In this document: positions 42,336-45,727 of the stretch, piece by piece
Position numbering within the stretch: the stretch's first letter is position 1
How the letters are laid out: every line of letters begins with the position of its first letter
Assembly: GCA_005881895.1 (NCBI GenBank)
Contig: VBCG01000056.1
Span: 1 to 45,727, forward strand
Origin: Betaproteobacteria bacterium
GTDB lineage: Bacteria > Pseudomonadota > Gammaproteobacteria > Burkholderiales > Casimicrobiaceae
Length of the DNA: 45,727 nt
Direction of reading: 5' to 3'
Made by a program: the position numbers and the translations under genes
Notes under the pieces: model-generated
Seen by the model: only the letters and a program-made list of their open reading frames with translations
Told to the model about the DNA's origin: nothing
Databases searched by the model: none

Positions 42336-43028
42336 CTACGCGAGCCAGGAAAGCAACTCACCCGGCGAGGCGATCCAGCCTGTCGCCGGCCAGCCAGTGC
42401 AGTCGCCGGTCTCTCCCAGGTAGCCATACGCCGCCACGATCGTCGGCATGCCCGCAGCGTTGCCTGCCTGCACATCGCGAAGGTCATCGCCGACGTAGAC
42501 GCAGCGATCGACTGCAATCGATAGCGAATCGGCCGCGTAGAGCAGGGGAGCCGGATGCGGCTTCGCATGCGTGGTCGTGTCACCACAAACGACAACTGAC
42601 GCGCGCTTCGCGAGTCCGAGCGCTGTGAGCACCGGCCACGTGAATCGCTCCGCCTTGTTGGTCACCACGCCCCAGCGGAGCGACCGCTGTTCAAGCACCT
42701 TCAACAACGCGTCGATGCCATCGAAGAGCCGCGTCGTATCGGCAAGACCGGCTTCGTAATACGCGAGAAAAGCGTCGCGCAACGCGCGATAGCGATCATC
42801 GTCCGGTCCGATGCCCATGCCGGCGCCGATAAGGCCCCGCGCACCCGACGACGCGTGCGCACGAAGCGCCGCGGTTGACAGCGGCGCGAGGCCACGTTCC
42901 GCTCTCACCCGATTGAGCGCACCGACGAGATCGCCCGCGGTGTCCGCGAGCGTACCGTCGAGATCGAACAGGATCGCTGCAGCGGGCAACAGGCGAGGTG
43001 CCGAGCGCAACGGCGCCGTTTCAGTCAT
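42336..43028 (-). CDS. gph: phosphoglycolate phosphatase (HAD family)
   Basis: A 230-residue haloacid-dehalogenase-family phosphatase. Motif I is [13 protein letters not shown] with nucleophile Asp22 and acid/base Asp24, motif II is GVVTNK, and motif III/IV are HAKPHPAPL and [10 protein letters not shown]. It removes phosphate from 2-phosphoglycolate and similar compounds. It overlaps ubiG by 8 bases, the usual ubiG-gph pairing in betaproteobacteria. Confidence 0.93.
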   Translation of the reverse strand: MTETAPLRSAPRLLPAAAILFDLDGTLADTAGDLVGALNRVRAERGLAPLSTAALRAHASSGARGLIGAGMGIGPDDDRYRALRDAFLAYYEAGLADTTRLFDGIDALLKVLEQRSLRWGVVTNKAERFTWPVLTALGLAKRASVVVCGDTTTHAKPHPAPLLYAADSLSIAVDRCVYVGDDLRDVQAGNAAGMPTIVAAYGYLGETGDCTGWPATGWIASPGELLSWLA

Positions 43029-43752
43029 GCAGCGCGGGCTTGCGAAACGCCATCAAGTAATTGACGGACACGTCGTGCTCGAGACGATAACGTCGCGACA
43101 ACGGGTTGTACGTCATTCCAATCACCTCGATCATGTCGAGTCCGACGCGACGGCCCCACGCGGCAACTTCAGAGGGCTTGAGAAAGCGCGCCCAATCGTG
43201 CGTGCCCTTCGGCAATAGCTGCAATACGTATTCGGCGCCCACGACTGCATAAAGATACGATTTCGCATTGCGGTTGAGTGTTGAGATCACGACGATACCG
43301 CCCGCCCTGACGAGAGTTCCCGCGGCGGCAATGATGGACGCCGGGCCGGGGACATGCTCGAGCATTTCCATGCACGTGACGACGTCGTACGCGTTGGGCG
43401 ATTCCGCGGCGAGTGTTTCGGCCGCCACGAGGCGATATTCGACAGGTGCCGCTGATTCGAGCTTGTGCAGGCGTGCGACACCGAGCGCTTTTTCCGACAG
43501 ATCGATGCCGGTGACATGCGCGCCCTTCGCCGCCATCGCTTCGGAGAGGATGCCGCCGCCGCATCCGATGTCGAGAACGCGTTTGTTGCGCAGCTCACCG
43601 ACAATGCGCTCGATCCAGCCGAGGCGCAGCGGATTGATCTCGTGCAACGGCCTGAATTCGCCCTCGGGATCCCACCATCGATGCGCAAGCGCCGAGAACT
43701 TCGCGAGCTCCGCCGGATCGACGTTGGGGGTTGCGGTGCTCGAAGTCGTCAC
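43021..43752 (-). CDS. ubiG: bifunctional ubiquinone O-methyltransferase UbiG
   Basis: A 243-residue SAM methyltransferase that carries out both O-methylation steps of ubiquinone synthesis. The SAM site is [16 protein letters not shown], with later [13 protein letters not shown]. The signature [20 protein letters not shown] and INPLRLGWI confirm UbiG. Acts at the inner membrane face. The start is ATG 43752, 12 bases from the deaminase stop. The product S-adenosylhomocysteine is a possible substrate of that deaminase. Confidence 0.97.
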   Translation of the reverse strand: MTTSSTATPNVDPAELAKFSALAHRWWDPEGEFRPLHEINPLRLGWIERIVGELRNKRVLDIGCGGGILSEAMAAKGAHVTGIDLSEKALGVARLHKLESAAPVEYRLVAAETLAAESPNAYDVVTCMEMLEHVPGPASIIAAAGTLVRAGGIVVISTLNRNAKSYLYAVVGAEYVLQLLPKGTHDWARFLKPSEVAAWGRRVGLDMIEVIGMTYNPLSRRYRLEHDVSVNYLMAFRKPALHD

Positions 43753-43764
43753 GTCAGCCAGAAG

Positions 43765-45081
43765 TCATTGAAGGCGCTGCTGCCATGCGCGCGCCCGCGC
43801 AGCGACGGCGCTTTCGTCGATCGTGGTCAGACGCCGCGCGTCCACAACGCGCTCGCCGCCGATCCATACGTCGGTCACTTGCTCACGTCCGGCGACATGG
43901 AGGAGATGCGAAACAGGATCGTACATCGGCAGTACATCTACGCCCGACAGATCAATTGCGACGACGTCGGCGTGTTTGCCGGGGGCAATGCTGCCGATCT
44001 CGCGCTCGAGGCCGAGCGCGATTGCGCCACCGAGCGTAGCCATGCGCAGCACCGCAGAAGCCGGGAGGGTCCCGGCATCCTCGGTAGCCACCTTGGCGAG
44101 CAAACTTGCAATTCGCATTTCGGAAAAGAGATCCAACCGATTGTTCGATGCTGCGCCATCGGTGCCGAGCGCGACGTTGATGCCGCGGGCGGCGAGCGCT
44201 GCCACCGGCGCAATGCCGCTCGCAAGCTTCATGTTGGACACGGGGCAGTGCACAACATTGCATTGCTGCGTCGCGAGCGTCTCGATGTCGGGCGGCTGAA
44301 GATGCACGGCGTGGACGCCGATAAACGACGGTCCCGTTGCGCCCAGGCGATCGAGCCGCAAAACGGGTGATTCGCCGCTCGCGGCGCGCGCATTGTCGAC
44401 CTCGGTCTTCGTTTCTGCGATGTGCGTGTGGATCGGCAAATCGAGTTGCCGCGCGTACATCACGATCTTGCGCCACGTCTCATCGGCAACCGTATACGGC
44501 GCGTGAGGCGCCAGCGCAAACGCAAGTCGTGGCGAATGCTTGAACGCATCGCGCGCAGCGAAGCCCTTGGCGAGATAAACGTCCGCGTCGGATGCGTAGG
44601 GCGTTGGAAAGTCGAGGACCGGCATTCCGATCAGCGCCCGCATTCCAGCGGCTTCGTATGCGTGCGCCGCCGCATCGGGATAGAAATACATGTCGTTCGC
44701 ACACGTGATGCCGCCTTTGAGCATTTCGGCGGCAGCGTGAAGCGTTCCGTCGGCGACGAATTCCGGCGAGACGTGCCGGCCTTCGCGCGGCCAGATATGG
44801 TCTTCCAGCCACGGCTTGAGCGGCACATCGTCGGCGATTCCGCGCATCAGCACCATCGCGGCGTGCGTATGCGCGTTGACCAGCCCGGGAATCAGCGCGT
44901 GCGTCGGCAAGGCCACACGCACTTGCGCGACATAGTCCCGCTCGATTGACGCGGTCGGCGCCAGCGCGATGATTCGCCCGTCGTCGATGACGAGGGAGTG
45001 ATCGACGAGCGTACCCGCCGGCTCGATCGGAACGATGTAGCGCGCGTCGATGACCAGGGCGACGGGTTTGGGCGTGTGCAT
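43765..45081 (-). CDS. mtaD: 5-methylthioadenosine / S-adenosylhomocysteine deaminase (TRZ/ATZ amidohydrolase)
   Basis: A 438-residue metallo-amidohydrolase. Metal-binding motifs: LVNAHTHAAMVLMRG, HTHIAETKTEVD, GVHAVHL and LGTDGAASNNRLDL (catalytic Asp). The N-terminal and C-terminal beta-sandwich (IEPAGTLVDHSLVIDDGRII, GEREVVDARRL-like end) complete the fold. Such proteins next to ubiG in betaproteobacteria deaminate methylthioadenosine or S-adenosylhomocysteine. In combination with the methylthioinosine phosphorylase at 28681 it would give the MTA - MTI - hypoxanthine route. Other amino-purine or triazine substrates cannot be excluded. Confidence 0.87.
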   Translation of the reverse strand: MHTPKPVALVIDARYIVPIEPAGTLVDHSLVIDDGRIIALAPTASIERDYVAQVRVALPTHALIPGLVNAHTHAAMVLMRGIADDVPLKPWLEDHIWPREGRHVSPEFVADGTLHAAAEMLKGGITCANDMYFYPDAAAHAYEAAGMRALIGMPVLDFPTPYASDADVYLAKGFAARDAFKHSPRLAFALAPHAPYTVADETWRKIVMYARQLDLPIHTHIAETKTEVDNARAASGESPVLRLDRLGATGPSFIGVHAVHLQPPDIETLATQQCNVVHCPVSNMKLASGIAPVAALAARGINVALGTDGAASNNRLDLFSEMRIASLLAKVATEDAGTLPASAVLRMATLGGAIALGLEREIGSIAPGKHADVVAIDLSGVDVLPMYDPVSHLLHVAGREQVTDVWIGGERVVDARRLTTIDESAVAARARAWQQRLQ

Positions 45082-45177
45082 ACGGAGACAAGTGTATCGA
45101 ACCGGCGCTCGTTTCTTCGTCGGATTTGCTACGAGGAAGGCGAAAGGCCGCCCCCGAGCCTTCCGCGGAAGTATCTA

Positions 45178-45209
45178 ACGGGCAAAAGTAGGTTTTTACT
45201 TTTGCCCGT
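45178..45209. other. 13-bp perfect inverted repeat between mtaD and ompA
   Basis: ACGGGCAAAAGTA and TACTTTTGCCCGT are separated by 6 bases. It lies 97 bases upstream of mtaD and just beyond the ompA terminator. There is no T-run on the minus-strand downstream side. It may be a second transcript-end structure or part of the mtaD control region. Confidence 0.55.
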
Positions 45210-45215
45210 CCGAAT

Positions 45216-45248
45216 AAAAAACCCCGCCAAACATCGGCGGGGTTTTTT
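45216..45248 (-). terminator. bidirectional rho-independent terminator of ompA
   Basis: A 7-bp GC stem (CCCCGCC / GGCGGGG) with loop AAACATC is flanked by AAAAAA and TTTTTT, giving a T-run in both directions. It lies 16 bases after the ompA stop and fits a highly expressed outer-membrane protein gene. Confidence 0.9.
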
Positions 45249-45264
45249 CGAGAGGAGAACGCGG

Positions 45265-45727
45265 TTATCTGCGGACGACGCCTTCGCCCTTCACTTCGAC
45301 CTCGACGCGGCGGTTCGGCGCGAGACACGCGACGAGCGCCTTGAAGTTGGTCATCGTGCAGACAACGCCCGGAACTGGCTGCGTCTTGCCCATGCCCAGC
45401 GTCTCGATCTTGTCGCGCGGTACTCCCTTGCTGACGAGGTAATCGCGAACGGCATCGGCGCGACGCTCGGACAGCTTCTGGTTGTACTGCTGCGTGCCGA
45501 TGCGATCGGTATGGCCGGTCACAAGCACGAGTTCGAGCTTCTGGACCTGCGACAGCTTGGAAATGATTTCGCTGTCGATTGCCGCCTTGCCTTCCGGCTT
45601 GACGACTGCCTTGTCGAAGTCGAACAGCGCCTTCGATGCCAGCGTGATCTTCTGCACGGCCGGCGGCGGTGGCGGCGGGGGTGGCGGGGGTGGAGGCGGA
45701 GGCGCAACAGCGGGCGGCGGCGCCGGC
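45265..45727 (-). CDS. ompA: OmpA-family outer membrane protein, C-terminal part (5' end outside window)
   Basis: Only the C-terminal 153 residues are present; the frame is open at the right edge. The visible start is a proline-rich linker of a dozen or so consecutive prolines (45660-45727), then the OmpA-like peptidoglycan-binding domain: LASKALFDFDKAVVKPEGKA, VTGHTDRIGTQQYNQKLSER, RRADAVRDYLVSKGV and the conserved Asp/Arg-bearing end NFKALVACLAPNRRVEVEVKG. The CTMTN and ACLAP cysteines may form a disulfide, a feature of betaproteobacterial OmpA. It anchors the outer membrane to peptidoglycan. The N-terminal barrel is not in the window. A strong terminator follows the stop. Confidence 0.95.
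   Translation of the reverse strand, partial: PAPPPAVAPPPPPPPPPPPPPPAVQKITLASKALFDFDKAVVKPEGKAAIDSEIISKLSQVQKLELVLVTGHTDRIGTQQYNQKLSERRADAVRDYLVSKGVPRDKIETLGMGKTQPVPGVVCTMTNFKALVACLAPNRRVEVEVKGEGVVRR

Overview
The window looks like chromosomal DNA of a GC-rich betaproteobacterium, probably Burkholderiales or a close uncultured lineage. The evidence is the ompA / mtaD-like deaminase / ubiG / gph run at the right end, the succinylase lysine genes (dapC, dapD, dapE) with prmB, map-glnD, pilU, and a sigma-54-type promoter in front of prkA-yeaH-spoVR. No rRNA, tRNA, CRISPR array, transposase or integrase was found. Both ends are cut inside genes.

Positions 1-11340 hold fatty-acid or dicarboxylate CoA catabolism. 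A truncated 3-hydroxyacyl-CoA dehydrogenase and a thiolase come first. Next is a decayed patch (1781-4199) with an amidohydrolase 3' remnant and a divergent LysR / aldo-keto reductase pair, both frameshifted. A small cysteine-rich secreted protein, a CurA-type reductase and a PimC/PimD-like acyl-CoA dehydrogenase pair lie on the minus strand. Facing right is SDR - APH-like kinase - ACAD, which resembles the split form of mitochondrial ACAD10/ACAD11 and the bacterial Lva pathway for 4-hydroxyacyl-CoAs.

Positions 11393-25254 hold a rhomboid protease; the prkA-yeaH-spoVR stress operon behind a -24/-12 promoter and an upstream inverted repeat; a one-domain formyltransferase with a possibly leaderless start; serC-serA; a lytic transglycosylase; an HdeD-like membrane protein; a ThDP enzyme; and an MscS channel with a cyclic-nucleotide-binding domain. 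Positions 25256-31182 hold prmB-dapE, pilU, methylthioinosine phosphorylase-def and a secreted beta-helix protein.

Positions 31183-33908 are the most unusual stretch. A cupin gene and a divergent ToxR-like/TolB/TPR regulator lie between two direct copies of the last codons of glnD: one is the end of the intact gene, the other an orphan fragment. This looks like a segment inserted at the glnD 3' end that restored the gene and left the old tail behind.

The right part (33873-45727) is glnD, map, dapD, a LytTR two-component system placed between dapD and dapC, dapC, an orphan GspC-like PDZ protein, gph, ubiG, an MTA/SAH deaminase, a strong terminator and a truncated ompA. The deaminase and the methylthioinosine phosphorylase together could form a deamination-first route for methylthioadenosine salvage. 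Several convergent gene pairs meet with 0-1 bases between them or overlap, leaving no room for intergenic terminators.
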